Below, in pieces: positions 1 through 7,246 of a stretch of DNA of 64,000 nucleotides (position 1 is its first letter; every line of letters begins with the position of its first letter). Origin of the DNA: Gordonibacter sp. 28C (GTDB lineage Bacteria; Actinomycetota; Coriobacteriia; Coriobacteriales; Eggerthellaceae); the NCBI RefSeq assembly GCF_003339845.1, contig NZ_PPTR01000001.1, positions 496,001 through 560,000 of the forward strand, written 5' to 3'. The translations under genes and the position numbers were made by a program. The notes under the pieces are model-generated. The model saw only the letters and a program-made list of their open reading frames with translations. It was not told the DNA's origin and searched no databases.

Positions 1-1
1 G

Positions 2-550
2 CACCGCATGTTGGACGCCGACGTGCTCGTGTGCACGGCCGCGTCCGCCGGAGCCCTGTTTCCCACTACGTACGCGAATCCTGCCGAGATCGGGGCCGAC
101 CGCGTGGCCGACGCCGTGGCGGCGCGGGCCCTCTACGGCGCGCCCGTGGTGGTGGTCGATTTCGGCACGGCCACGAACATCGAGGTCATCGACCGAGAGG
201 GGCGGTTCATCGGCGGCGTCATCGCGCCGGGCGTGGACACGAGCGCCGCGGCGCTGTTCTCGCGCGCCACGCGTTTGGCGGCCATCGATTTGGTGGACCC
301 GCACACGGCCATCGGCCGCAGCACGGAAGAGGCCATCCAGGCCGGCATCGTGTACGGCGAGGCCGACCGGGTGGACGGCTTGGTGCGGCGCATCTTCGCC
401 CAGCTGGGCTACGAAGCCCCCGTGGTGGCCACGGGCGGCCTCGCCCCGCGCGTTGCCGAGCTGTCCGGCACCATCACCGCCATCAATCCCGAGTTGACCC
501 TCGAGGGGCTGCGGCTGATCCACGAGGCGCAGGACGGCGGAGCGGCTTAA
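2..550 (+). CDS. coaX: Type III pantothenate kinase, C-terminal part (5' end outside window)
   Basis: Carries out the first step of coenzyme A synthesis, ATP-dependent phosphorylation of pantothenate, in the cytoplasm. The visible part has the family landmarks: GADRVADAVAA, then VVVDFGTATNIEVI (ASKHA-fold phosphate loop and acidic residue), then GGVIAPGV and a late VVATGGLAP segment. The frame is open back to the window edge without a good start, and type III enzymes are about 255 residues, so roughly 75 N-terminal residues are missing. This is the upstream neighbour of a DUF3825-like gene 28 bases away. Identification is by remembered family motifs and is secure at family level. Confidence 0.92.
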   Translation, partial: HRMLDADVLVCTAASAGALFPTTYANPAEIGADRVADAVAARALYGAPVVVVDFGTATNIEVIDREGRFIGGVIAPGVDTSAAALFSRATRLAAIDLVDPHTAIGRSTEEAIQAGIVYGEADRVDGLVRRIFAQLGYEAPVVATGGLAPRVAELSGTITAINPELTLEGLRLIHEAQDGGAA

Positions 551-578
551 GGCCGCCGTGGAAAGCGAGGAGGCGCGC

Positions 579-1412
579 GTGCAAAACGCCCAGGAAAGCA
601 TCCGGGAAGACGTCCCCGAGGACCTGTTCGAATTCGCCTACTGCCCTAGTTTCTACGTGTCGCCGGCGGGTGGTGCGCGCCTGAGCGACCTCGCCGACCT
701 CGCCGCGTCCGAAAACTGGGGCGAGGGGAACGCCGTCCTCGCCAACTACCTGCGCTACCTGTTCAAGAAGATCGCGTCGGAGTACAACGCGCTCGACGCT
801 GGGACCCCCAGAATAGCGCGCGACCGCATTCTGTATCTTCGCGAGGATTGCGCGTGCATCAACACCGGCTTGTACACCGAGCGCTACGAAGACATCTACT
901 GCCTTTTCGAGCCGAACCAACGGGAGGATCGCCAGCCGTGGTACCAGACGGGGTTTTTCAAGAAGAGCTCGCCGCGACTTGAGGTGGTGGACGCGTTGCC
1001 CGATCGCGCCCGCTTCTTCGACGACCCCGCCGACCTCATTTACGACCACCGGTTGGAGATCCGGCCGAATATCGACCACATTCTGGGCGACGAACGCAAC
1101 CTCGAACGCGTACCCGAGGAGCTGAGGAAGCCTGAATGGCGGCTGCTGCTGCGCCGCGCCTTCGTGGGCGCCGTCGCCGAGGCCGAGCAGCGCGTGGCCG
1201 CGAACTACATGCTGGCGGTTCCCCAGTACTTCAACGGGCGCATTCAGCTGCTCCTGCCGTTGTGCTTGATAGGGGAGGAGCCGGAACTGGCGCTCGCGCT
1301 GCAGCGCGAAGACGGCTACTACTCCGCCCGCACATGCCTGACGCTCGACATGGCGTACAACAACGCCCGCCTCATCGCCCGCCCGGAAGCCTCGTGGGTC
1401 ATGCCCGCGTAG
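579..1412 (+). CDS. DUF3825-like protein
   Basis: Cytoplasmic protein of about 277 residues with no signal peptide or membrane segment. The segment with ENWGEGN, the NYLRYLFKKI stretch and the INTGLYTERYEDIYCLFEPN stretch resembles DUF3825, a family found alone or beside nucleic-acid-binding modules and without a settled function. Start choice: a GTG at 579 follows GAGGAGG at 567-573 with a 5-base gap, which is better supported than the in-frame GTG at 558 that lacks a Shine-Dalgarno sequence. It follows coaX closely and may be cotranscribed with it. No catalytic residues can be assigned, so the call rests on motif resemblance only. Confidence 0.72.
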   Translation: MQNAQESIREDVPEDLFEFAYCPSFYVSPAGGARLSDLADLAASENWGEGNAVLANYLRYLFKKIASEYNALDAGTPRIARDRILYLREDCACINTGLYTERYEDIYCLFEPNQREDRQPWYQTGFFKKSSPRLEVVDALPDRARFFDDPADLIYDHRLEIRPNIDHILGDERNLERVPEELRKPEWRLLLRRAFVGAVAEAEQRVAANYMLAVPQYFNGRIQLLLPLCLIGEEPELALALQREDGYYSARTCLTLDMAYNNARLIARPEASWVMPA

Positions 1413-1466
1413 CGCGGAGCGATAGCCGGCAAAGGTTCGAGGCGCACGGATAACGGGAGCTGGGGG

Positions 1467-1961
1467 TTATAAGATGCCCTGTTCCTCCCAACGTGATCGT
1501 ACGGCTTCTCCTAGAAGTTCCTTGTCGGTTAAGCCGGTCTGCGGTTTTCGATGTTGATCCAGAGCTAGTTCAAGCTGGTTGTGCAGATTTAGCCCGTGCT
1601 CAAGGGCATTTCTTCTGTCTTCGATGGTTGTTTCCGGCTTTTGCTGGAAGCTGTTCGTAGGCGGCTGGGGGGAAGAGCCGGACTCCGTATTATAGCTTGC
1701 GCGAAGCTTCCGTATTTCACGTGAAAGCTCTTCGACGTCGCTTTGAAGCTTTTGTGCCAGCAGCGAGAGCGCGGCAAGCATTCCCGCTGCGTATTCGCTC
1801 GCATAATCCGCATTAGCCGACATGGCGATGTACGCGTATTCCGTCGCTTGCGAGAGTTCGTTTGCGCCCATCTCGACCCTGTCAATAAGGTCGATCAAAT
1901 GGATAGGTACAGATTGGCGATTTTCTGAAGGTATACGTCTCCGTTTCCGCTGGTTTCCCAT
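1467..1961 (-). CDS. Hypothetical protein, helical, in accessory patch
   Basis: I do not recognise this 165-residue protein. It begins with a basic patch (GNQRKRRRIP), continues with a long predicted helical region (residues about 30-90, rich in Ala, Glu, Leu and Ser, with a coiled-coil look) and ends in a polar helical tail. There is no signal peptide. The ATG at 1961 is preceded on the minus strand by AGAGGAAGG, so I prefer it to the longer reading that starts at 2006. It is divergent from the small HTH gene at 2097, and base composition is visibly lower in GC than its neighbours, suggesting acquisition. It could be the partner of the HTH protein (a toxin-antitoxin-like or phage-derived pair), but nothing in the sequence proves that. 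Confidence 0.6.
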   Translation of the reverse strand: MGNQRKRRRIPSENRQSVPIHLIDLIDRVEMGANELSQATEYAYIAMSANADYASEYAAGMLAALSLLAQKLQSDVEELSREIRKLRASYNTESGSSPQPPTNSFQQKPETTIEDRRNALEHGLNLHNQLELALDQHRKPQTGLTDKELLGEAVRSRWEEQGIL

Positions 1962-1997
1962 GCTTGAACCGACCTTCCTCTGAGGCTTCCTCCAGAT

Positions 1998-2026
1998 AGT
2001 ATACACAACTCTAATTGTTTGAACAA
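1998..2026 (-). promoter_or_regulatory. Promoter of the hypothetical gene at 1467-1961
   Basis: On the minus strand TTGTTC (2026-2021) and TATACT (2003-1998) are separated by exactly 17 bases. A small dyad TTGTT-TG-AACAA overlaps the -35 hexamer and could be an operator. Confidence 0.6.
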
Positions 2027-2059
2027 CTACAGTTAGTCATTTCTTCAGATCGAGAGATT

Positions 2060-2090
2060 CCTCTCTTATCATGCATCTTGATAAGAGAGG
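2060..2090 (+). promoter_or_regulatory. Perfect 12-bp inverted repeat at the start of the HTH gene
   Basis: CCTCTCTTATCA (2060-2071), a 7-base loop and TGATAAGAGAGG (2079-2090). The right arm contains the AGAGAGG ribosome-binding site of the ATG at 2097, so folding of the RNA would hide it. As DNA it is also a natural dyad operator for the HTH protein. The left arm includes TATCAT (2067-2072), a possible -10 element. Confidence 0.7.
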
Positions 2091-2096
2091 CGTGCG

Positions 2097-2333
2097 ATGG
2101 ACACGAACGAAGCCATAAGAACCATGATTGACCATTCGGGCTATAGTCAGCGCGCCGTCTCGACCGAACTGGGGCGGTCTGCGAATTGGATAAGCTCAAC
2201 TTTGCAACGACCAGGCAGCTCGGAATGTTCAACAGTGGCTGCAATAGGGCGAATCACCGGATACACGCTTGCTCTTATTCCCGCGAATAGAAAAATCCCG
2301 CCTGATTCACTGGTGATTGATCCTTCTGAATAA
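2097..2333 (+). CDS. Small Cro/CI-type helix-turn-helix regulator
   Basis: A 78-residue DNA-binding protein. Residues about 10-55 (SGYSQRAVSTELGRSANWISS, written here only as the span of the two HTH helices) followed by GRITGYTLALI match the XRE/Cro fold, and the short tail ends with VIDPSE. Nothing but the HTH domain is present. The start ATG is placed 6 bases after AGAGAGG, inside the right arm of a perfect dyad that is its likely autoregulatory site. It is divergent from the hypothetical gene at 1467-1961, and the two probably form a regulated pair. Antitoxin-like or prophage-derived roles are possible and I cannot choose between them. Confidence 0.78.
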   Translation: MDTNEAIRTMIDHSGYSQRAVSTELGRSANWISSTLQRPGSSECSTVAAIGRITGYTLALIPANRKIPPDSLVIDPSE

Positions 2334-2561
2334 GACGGAGCGTGCTGCGAGCATCATCCAAATCATTTATTAAAGCAAACAAAAGAGTTCGCCATTAGGA
2401 CATGATTCATGGCGTTTTGCCAAAACCCACTGTTGCGGCAACGCTCGGCCCTTGGAAGCGTTCCGGCTTAATGGGAGGCGTCGATCGGACCCGTCGGCTT
2501 GCCCGCACGCGGGACGAACCGGTACGCTTTGATGCAGGTTTTGATGGCGGACAGCTGTTTC

Positions 2562-2701
2562 TGCTAAAAAATGACGTTGTGAATGAATTATCGACGTTTT
2601 TATAATATTACTGATAAGGTAATTATATAAAATGCCTGATGAGGTGAACGCCGTTTTTATTATCCTTGGAAAAGATCATGCATAAACGTCCTTTTTTAGC
2701 A
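2562..2701. repeat. Imperfect long inverted repeat
   Basis: TGCTAAAAAATGACGTT (2562-2578) is mirrored by AACGTCCTTTTTTAGCA (2685-2701), 16 of 17 positions complementary, and similarity continues a few bases outward. The enclosed 106 bases are AT-rich. It could be the remnant of a small non-autonomous mobile element. Confidence 0.5.
2607..2623. promoter_or_regulatory. Dyad ATTAC-N7-GTAAT
   Basis: ATTAC (2607-2611) and GTAAT (2619-2623) flank 7 bases, followed by TATATAAA. The form suits a dimeric regulator site. Which regulator binds is unknown. Confidence 0.35.
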
Positions 2702-2888
2702 AAAACCGCCAATCTGCCGAAAAACCAGTGGAAACCGGAAGCGTCTTTCCCGATTGCTGGCATTTGATGGCCCTTGCGGGAAAAGGGGTGGTCGCGGCGG
2801 GCAAAACCAGTAGAATGCAAGCAGACGAGAGAAGGGGGCGGGCAGCGGCCTTTCCCCTTTCGGAAGCCGACGAAAGGAAGGGCCCGAC

Positions 2889-4577
2889 GTGTTGAGCGAC
2901 ATCGAAATTGCCCAGGCGACTACTCCTGAGCCCATCAGCGCCATCGCCGAGAAGGCGGGCGTGCCGGAATCGTATCTGGAGATGTACGGCACCAACAAGG
3001 CGAAGGTGGATTACAACCTGCTCAAGGACGTGGAGCACACGCCCGGCAAGCTCATCCTGGTCACGGCCATCAACCCCACGCCGGCCGGCGAGGGCAAGAC
3101 CACCACGACGGTGGGCCTGGCCGACGCGCTGGCGAAGCAGGGCAAGAACGTGGTGGTGGCGTTGCGCGAGCCGTCGCTCGGCCCCGTGTTCGGCATCAAG
3201 GGCGGTGCGGCCGGCGGCGGCTACGCCCAGGTCATCCCCATGGAGGACATCAACCTGCACTTCACGGGTGACTTCCACGCCATCGGGGCGGCCAACAACC
3301 TGCTGGCGGCGCTGCTGGACGCGCACATCCACAACGGCAACGAGCTGGGTATCGACGTGCGCAAGATCACGTGGAAGCGCGTGGTGGATATGAACGACCG
3401 CCAGCTGCGCAACATCGTGGACGGCTTGGGCGGCAAGGCCCACGGCGTGCCGCGCGAGGACGGCTTCGACATCACGGTGGCCAGCGAGGTCATGGCCATC
3501 TTCTGCCTGGCAACCTCCATCAGCGACCTCAAGGAGCGCCTGGGCCGCATCGTGGTGGGCTACACCTACGATGACCGGCCGGTCACGGCGCACGACCTGC
3601 ACGCCGAAGGTGCCATGACGGCCCTGCTCAAAGACGCGCTCAAGCCGAACCTCGTGCAGACGCTCGAGGGCACGCCGGCGTTCGTGCACGGCGGCCCCTT
3701 CGCCAACATCGCGCACGGCTGCAACTCCATCATGGCCACGCGCATGGCCATGGCGCTGGGCGACTACTGCGTGACGGAGGCCGGCTTCGGCGCCGACCTG
3801 GGCGCGGAGAAGTTCCTGGACATCAAGTGCCGCCTGGCCGGCCTGAAGCCCGACGCGGTGGTCGTGGTGGCCACGGTGCGCGCGCTGAAGAACCACGGCG
3901 GAGTGGCGAAGGCCGACCTCAACGAGGAGAACCTCGAGGCGTTGGAAGCGGGCTTGCCCAACCTGCTGCAGCACGTGGAGAACATCACGCAGGTGTACCA
4001 CCTGCCGTGCGTGGTGGCCATCAACGCGTTCCCCACGGACACGAAGGCCGAGCTCGACCTGGTGGAGGCCAAGTGCCGCGAGTTGGGCGTGAACGTGGCC
4101 CTGTCCGAGGTGTGGGCCAAGGGCGGCGAGGGCGGCCAGGCGCTGGCGACCGAGGTGGTACGCCTGTGCGACGAGGGCGATGCCGAGGGCCGCAACGCGA
4201 GCACGTTCGAGTTCTCCTACGACGACGACCTGACGCTGGCCGAGAAGATCGAGGCTATTGCGAAGCGCATCTACCACGCCGACGGCGTGACGTTTGAGCC
4301 GGCCGCCAAGAAGGAGCTCGCGCAGCTCGAGTCACTCGGCTTCGGCGGCATGCCCGTGTGCATGGCCAAGACCCAGTACTCGTTCAGCGACGACGCGACG
4401 AAGCTGGGCGCGCCGCGCGGCTTCACGGTGACGGTGCGCCAGGTGAAGGTGTCGGCCGGCGCCGGCTTCGTGGTGGCGCTCACCGGCTCCATCATGACCA
4501 TGCCTGGTCTGGGCAAGACCCCCGCCGCGTTCAAGATAGACGTTGACGAGACGGGGAAGATCTCAGGGCTGTTCTAG
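2889..4577 (+). CDS. fhs: Formate--tetrahydrofolate ligase
   Basis: Joins formate to tetrahydrofolate with ATP, giving 10-formyl-THF, the entry step of the methyl branch of the Wood-Ljungdahl pathway and a source of formyl groups. At 562 residues it is full length for the family. The ATP-binding segment PTPAGEGKT lies at residues 63-71, followed by TTTVGL, and [10 protein letters not shown] occurs just after residue 115, both diagnostic. GTG at 2889 follows AAAGGAAG; the TTG at 2892 is an alternative start. A strong terminator follows, so fhs may be its own transcript, yet the next two genes use its product. Composition is like the neighbouring core genes. Confidence 0.97.
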   Translation: MLSDIEIAQATTPEPISAIAEKAGVPESYLEMYGTNKAKVDYNLLKDVEHTPGKLILVTAINPTPAGEGKTTTTVGLADALAKQGKNVVVALREPSLGPVFGIKGGAAGGGYAQVIPMEDINLHFTGDFHAIGAANNLLAALLDAHIHNGNELGIDVRKITWKRVVDMNDRQLRNIVDGLGGKAHGVPREDGFDITVASEVMAIFCLATSISDLKERLGRIVVGYTYDDRPVTAHDLHAEGAMTALLKDALKPNLVQTLEGTPAFVHGGPFANIAHGCNSIMATRMAMALGDYCVTEAGFGADLGAEKFLDIKCRLAGLKPDAVVVVATVRALKNHGGVAKADLNEENLEALEAGLPNLLQHVENITQVYHLPCVVAINAFPTDTKAELDLVEAKCRELGVNVALSEVWAKGGEGGQALATEVVRLCDEGDAEGRNASTFEFSYDDDLTLAEKIEAIAKRIYHADGVTFEPAAKKELAQLESLGFGGMPVCMAKTQYSFSDDATKLGAPRGFTVTVRQVKVSAGAGFVVALTGSIMTMPGLGKTPAAFKIDVDETGKISGLF

Positions 4578-4621
4578 GTTCGGTCGGCTTGCCGGTCTCG
4601 GACCGGGACGATCGTTTCATA

Positions 4622-4661
4622 GGCGGTAATGTTCGCAATCACGAACATTACCGCCCTTTTT
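4622..4661 (+). terminator. Rho-independent terminator after fhs
   Basis: A perfect 14-bp stem (arms 4622-4635 and 4642-4655; core GCGGTAATGTTCG) with a 6-base loop, then CTTTTT at 4656-4661. Confidence 0.9.
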
Positions 4662-4937
4662 GTTTGAAATAGGAGACGTTGCCAAGGCGATGCGAGAAAG
4701 GGCGCTCCCTTTCGTTACTCAGCAGAAGCGAGACTTGTGCTGCATAAAACCGTATTGCAAGGTGGTTTTCCGGCAACGTTGGAATAAATGGCACGAGCCC
4801 CCTGGGGATGGGGCTAGCTCAACCCTGTTTTCGACGTCATCGAGTTCGTGCGCGTTTCGCGGGGCGCTTGGCGCTCGCTGCGGCGGTGTCGTATCATGGC
4901 AGGCGACGACTCGGACCGAACCGCGCAGAGAGGAACC

Positions 4938-5552
4938 ATGATGGACACGACTTTCATCGACGAGCTGGCCAGCTCCGCGCCCACGCCGGGCGGCGGCGGG
5001 GCGGCGGCTTACGCGGGGGCGCTGGCCTCGGCGCTCGCCTCCATGGTGGGGAACCTCACGGTGGGGAAGAAGACCTACGCGGCGGTCGAGGGCGAGGTGC
5101 AGGATGCGCTGGCGGCCCTCGCCGAGCTGCGGGGGCGCCTGCTCGACCTCATAGACGAGGATGCGCGCGCGTTCGAGCCCTTGGCGGCGGCCTACCGCAT
5201 GCCGAAGGACGCGCCGGAAGAGCTCGCCGCCAAGCAGGCCGCCGTGCAGGCGGCGCTCGGCGGAGCGTGCGAGGCGCCGCTCGCCATCATGCGCGCCTGC
5301 GCCGACGTGCTCGAGCAGGCCGATTTCCTCGCGCGCAACGGCAGCAGGCTCGCGGTGTCCGATGCGGGGGCGGCGGCGACGCTGGCGTGCTCGGCCATCG
5401 TGGCGGCCAGCCTCAACGTGTACATCAACGTGGCGTCGCTCGAGGACGAGAAACTGGCCGCGCGGTTCCGCGACGAGGCGGACGAGCTCGTCGAGCGGGG
5501 TAATTCCCGCGCCGACGAAACGCTTGAGTACGTCATGGCCCACATAGGGTAA
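4938..5552 (+). CDS. fchA: Cyclodeaminase/cyclohydrolase family protein (methenyl-THF cyclohydrolase)
   Basis: A 204-residue helical cytoplasmic enzyme of the FTCD-C/FchA family, which opens 5,10-methenyl-THF to 10-formyl-THF or releases ammonia from formimino-THF. The N-terminal APTPGGGGAAAYAGALASALASM is typical and is cited only by its PTPGGGG core. The position between fhs and folD favours the cyclohydrolase role. AGAGAGGA at 4927-4934 supports ATG 4938 or the adjacent ATG 4941; a longer frame upstream is not supported. folD also has cyclohydrolase activity, so the function overlaps, as in several acetogens. Confidence 0.88.
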   Translation: MMDTTFIDELASSAPTPGGGGAAAYAGALASALASMVGNLTVGKKTYAAVEGEVQDALAALAELRGRLLDLIDEDARAFEPLAAAYRMPKDAPEELAAKQAAVQAALGGACEAPLAIMRACADVLEQADFLARNGSRLAVSDAGAAATLACSAIVAASLNVYINVASLEDEKLAARFRDEADELVERGNSRADETLEYVMAHIG

Positions 5553-5609
5553 AATCGTCCTTTCGCAAGCAGTCGCCCCGCATGGCGGGGCAGAGCGGGA
5601 AAGGCGCAT

Positions 5610-6482
5610 ATGGCTGAACAATTGAGGGGAAAGCTCGTGGTCGAGCGCATCGCCGCCGACCTCGCCCCGCGCATCGAGGCGCTCGGACGCGCCGATATCG
5701 TGCCCACGCTCGCCATCGTGCGCATGGGCGAGCGCCCCGACGACCTGTCCTACGAGCGCACGGCGAAGAAGCGCGCCGAGTCGCTCGGCATCGCCGTTCG
5801 CTCGGTGGTGCTCGACGAGTTCGCCCCGCAAGAGGCGCTCGAGGCGGCGCTTCACGAGGTGAACCACGATCCCTCCGTCCACGGCTGCCTGCTGTTCCGC
5901 CCGCTGCCGGCGTTCATCGACGACGCGCGCGCCTGCGAGGTGCTCGATCCGCGCAAGGACGTCGACGGCATCACGCTGGCCTCGCTCGCCGCCGTGTTCA
6001 CCGACGGGCACGCGGGCTTCCCGCCGTCCACGGCCGCCGCGTGCATCGAGATGCTCGAGCATTACGGCGTGCCGCTGGAGGGCAGGCACGTGGTGGTGGT
6101 GGGACGCAGCCTGGTGGTGGGCAAGCCGGTGTCCATGATGCTGCTGCGGCGCAACGCCAGCGTCACCGTCTGCCATTCGCGCTCGAACGATCTTGCGGGC
6201 ATCTGCCGCTCGGCCGACATCGTCATCTGCGCCACGGGACGCGCCCGCGCGTTCGACTCCGACTACTTCGCGTCCGGCCAGACGGTGCTCGACGTGGGCA
6301 TCAACTTCGACACGCACGGCAACCTGTGCGGCGACGTGGACTTCGACCGGGTGGAGCCCATCGTGGGCGCCATCACGCCTGTGCCGGGCGGCATCGGCAC
6401 CGTCACCACGTCCATGACCATGGCCCACACCGTGGCGGCCGCCGAACGGGCGCTCGCGGAGCGCGGCGGGGAAGGGCGCTAG
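5610..6482 (+). CDS. folD: Bifunctional methylene-THF dehydrogenase / methenyl-THF cyclohydrolase
   Basis: Interconverts 5,10-methylene-, 5,10-methenyl- and 10-formyl-THF in the cytoplasm. At 290 residues it is full length. Seen: the Y48/K54 pair in the YERTAKK segment (catalytic lysine), PLP at 98-100, DVDG at 117-120, and the nucleotide-binding GRSLVVGKP at 165-173. The start ATG follows GGGAAAGG. It is 57 bases after fchA and one base from the next ferredoxin gene, so folate enzymes and formate dehydrogenase proteins appear to be one transcription unit. Confidence 0.96.
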   Translation: MAEQLRGKLVVERIAADLAPRIEALGRADIVPTLAIVRMGERPDDLSYERTAKKRAESLGIAVRSVVLDEFAPQEALEAALHEVNHDPSVHGCLLFRPLPAFIDDARACEVLDPRKDVDGITLASLAAVFTDGHAGFPPSTAAACIEMLEHYGVPLEGRHVVVVGRSLVVGKPVSMMLLRRNASVTVCHSRSNDLAGICRSADIVICATGRARAFDSDYFASGQTVLDVGINFDTHGNLCGDVDFDRVEPIVGAITPVPGGIGTVTTSMTMAHTVAAAERALAERGGEGR

Positions 6483-6483
6483 C

Positions 6484-7242
6484 GTGCGCGGAGCCTATCC
6501 GACAAGCCGCAAGCTGGTCATCGCCGACCCCGGCACGTGCATCGGCTGCAAAACCTGCATGGCCGCGTGCCTCATGCGCCACGACGCGCCGGGCGACGTG
6601 CCCGTGCCGCGCCTCACGCTCGTCACCACGCGCACGATATCCGCGCCGGTGGGCTGCCACCACTGCGCCGAGGCCCCTTGCGCCGACGCGTGCCCCACGG
6701 GGTGTCTCTACACCGACGACGAGCATGTGGGCGTGCATCCGGAAAAGTGCATCGGCTGCCGCAACTGCGTCTTGGCCTGCCCTTACGGCGCGGTGGACAT
6801 CGTCACCCGCCCCGCGCCCCCCGAGCCGGAAGCCGACGAATGTCATCCTGAGCGAGCGCGGCGAGTCGAAGGATCCCGCGCGGCGACAGCAGGAAGCGCT
6901 ACGGCTGACGCAGCCCGAGATCCTTCGACTCCGGCGCTTCGCGCCTCCGCTCAGGATGACAATCGGCAACCTGCTACAGCCAAAGCCCCCAAACCCAGCG
7001 CGCGCGACCGCGCGAAGGCGAAGAAGCGCCGCCGCAAGCTGTCGACGGTCATCAAGTGCGACCTGTGCGTCGACCATGCGGACGGCCCGGCGTGCGTGGC
7101 GGCCTGCCCCACGAAGGCCCTGCGCCTCATCGACCCGCAGATGCTGGAGCGCGGCAAGCAGGCCAAGCGGAAAGCCGCCGCCCGCGCGGCGGCGGCCTAC
7201 AGCACCATCGAGCTCAACGCAGACCTAGACGAGGGGGAGTAG
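6484..7242 (+). CDS. Four-cluster [4Fe-4S] ferredoxin subunit (HycB/HydN type) with a repeat-derived insertion
   Basis: Electron-transfer subunit expected to partner the formate dehydrogenase encoded next. Four cysteine sets are visible: CIGCKTCMAAC, CHHCAEAPCADACP, CIGCRNCVLACP and, after an insertion, CDLCVDHADGPACVAACP. The insertion, residues about 120-160, is encoded by a 121-base palindromic repeat (6841-6961) that stays in frame between clusters 3 and 4. GTG at 6484 almost abuts the folD stop, and the fdhF-like gene follows after 4 bases. HycB-like subunits are about 170-220 residues; the extra length here is the insertion and linker. Confidence 0.88.
   Translation: MRGAYPTSRKLVIADPGTCIGCKTCMAACLMRHDAPGDVPVPRLTLVTTRTISAPVGCHHCAEAPCADACPTGCLYTDDEHVGVHPEKCIGCRNCVLACPYGAVDIVTRPAPPEPEADECHPERARRVEGSRAATAGSATADAARDPSTPALRASAQDDNRQPATAKAPKPSARDRAKAKKRRRKLSTVIKCDLCVDHADGPACVAACPTKALRLIDPQMLERGKQAKRKAAARAAAAYSTIELNADLDEGE
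6841..6961. repeat. Palindromic repeat family 1, full copy, inside a ferredoxin gene
   Basis: Arms TGTCATCCTGAGCG (6841-6854) and CGCTCAGGATGACA (6948-6961) are perfect complements; the inner parts TCGAAGGATC and GATCCTTCGA are also complementary. Related copies lie at 9463-9521 and 37729-37845. Confidence 0.9.
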
Positions 7243-7246
7243 CCTC

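Larger units (their letters stand above)
2334..2888. other. AT-rich intergenic region before fhs
   Basis: No convincing gene is seen. A 67-codon open frame at 2402-2605 has no recognisable domain and lacks a clear ribosome-binding site. The stretch holds a long imperfect inverted repeat (arms near 2557-2578 and 2685-2706), a short dyad at 2607-2623 and, near 2812, TAGAAT as a possible fhs -10 element. The composition change at about 1413-2700 marks this as an accessory patch between two conserved blocks. Confidence 0.5.

Noticed and set aside
2402-2605. 67-codon open frame in the AT-rich gap
   Set aside because: No ribosome-binding site or domain; its end lies in the inverted repeat.
2676-4277. 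533-codon open frame antisense to fhs
   Set aside because: High-GC codon bias of fhs opens the opposite frame; His/Arg/Val-rich, no domain, no start signal.
4797-4820. Folate riboswitch before fchA
   Set aside because: Only a simple AGCCCC/GGGGCT hairpin is seen; the pseudoknot elements of known THF riboswitches are not evident.
4719-6428. 569-codon open frame antisense to fchA and folD
   Set aside because: Crosses two real genes and their gap; low-complexity composition, so a shadow frame.
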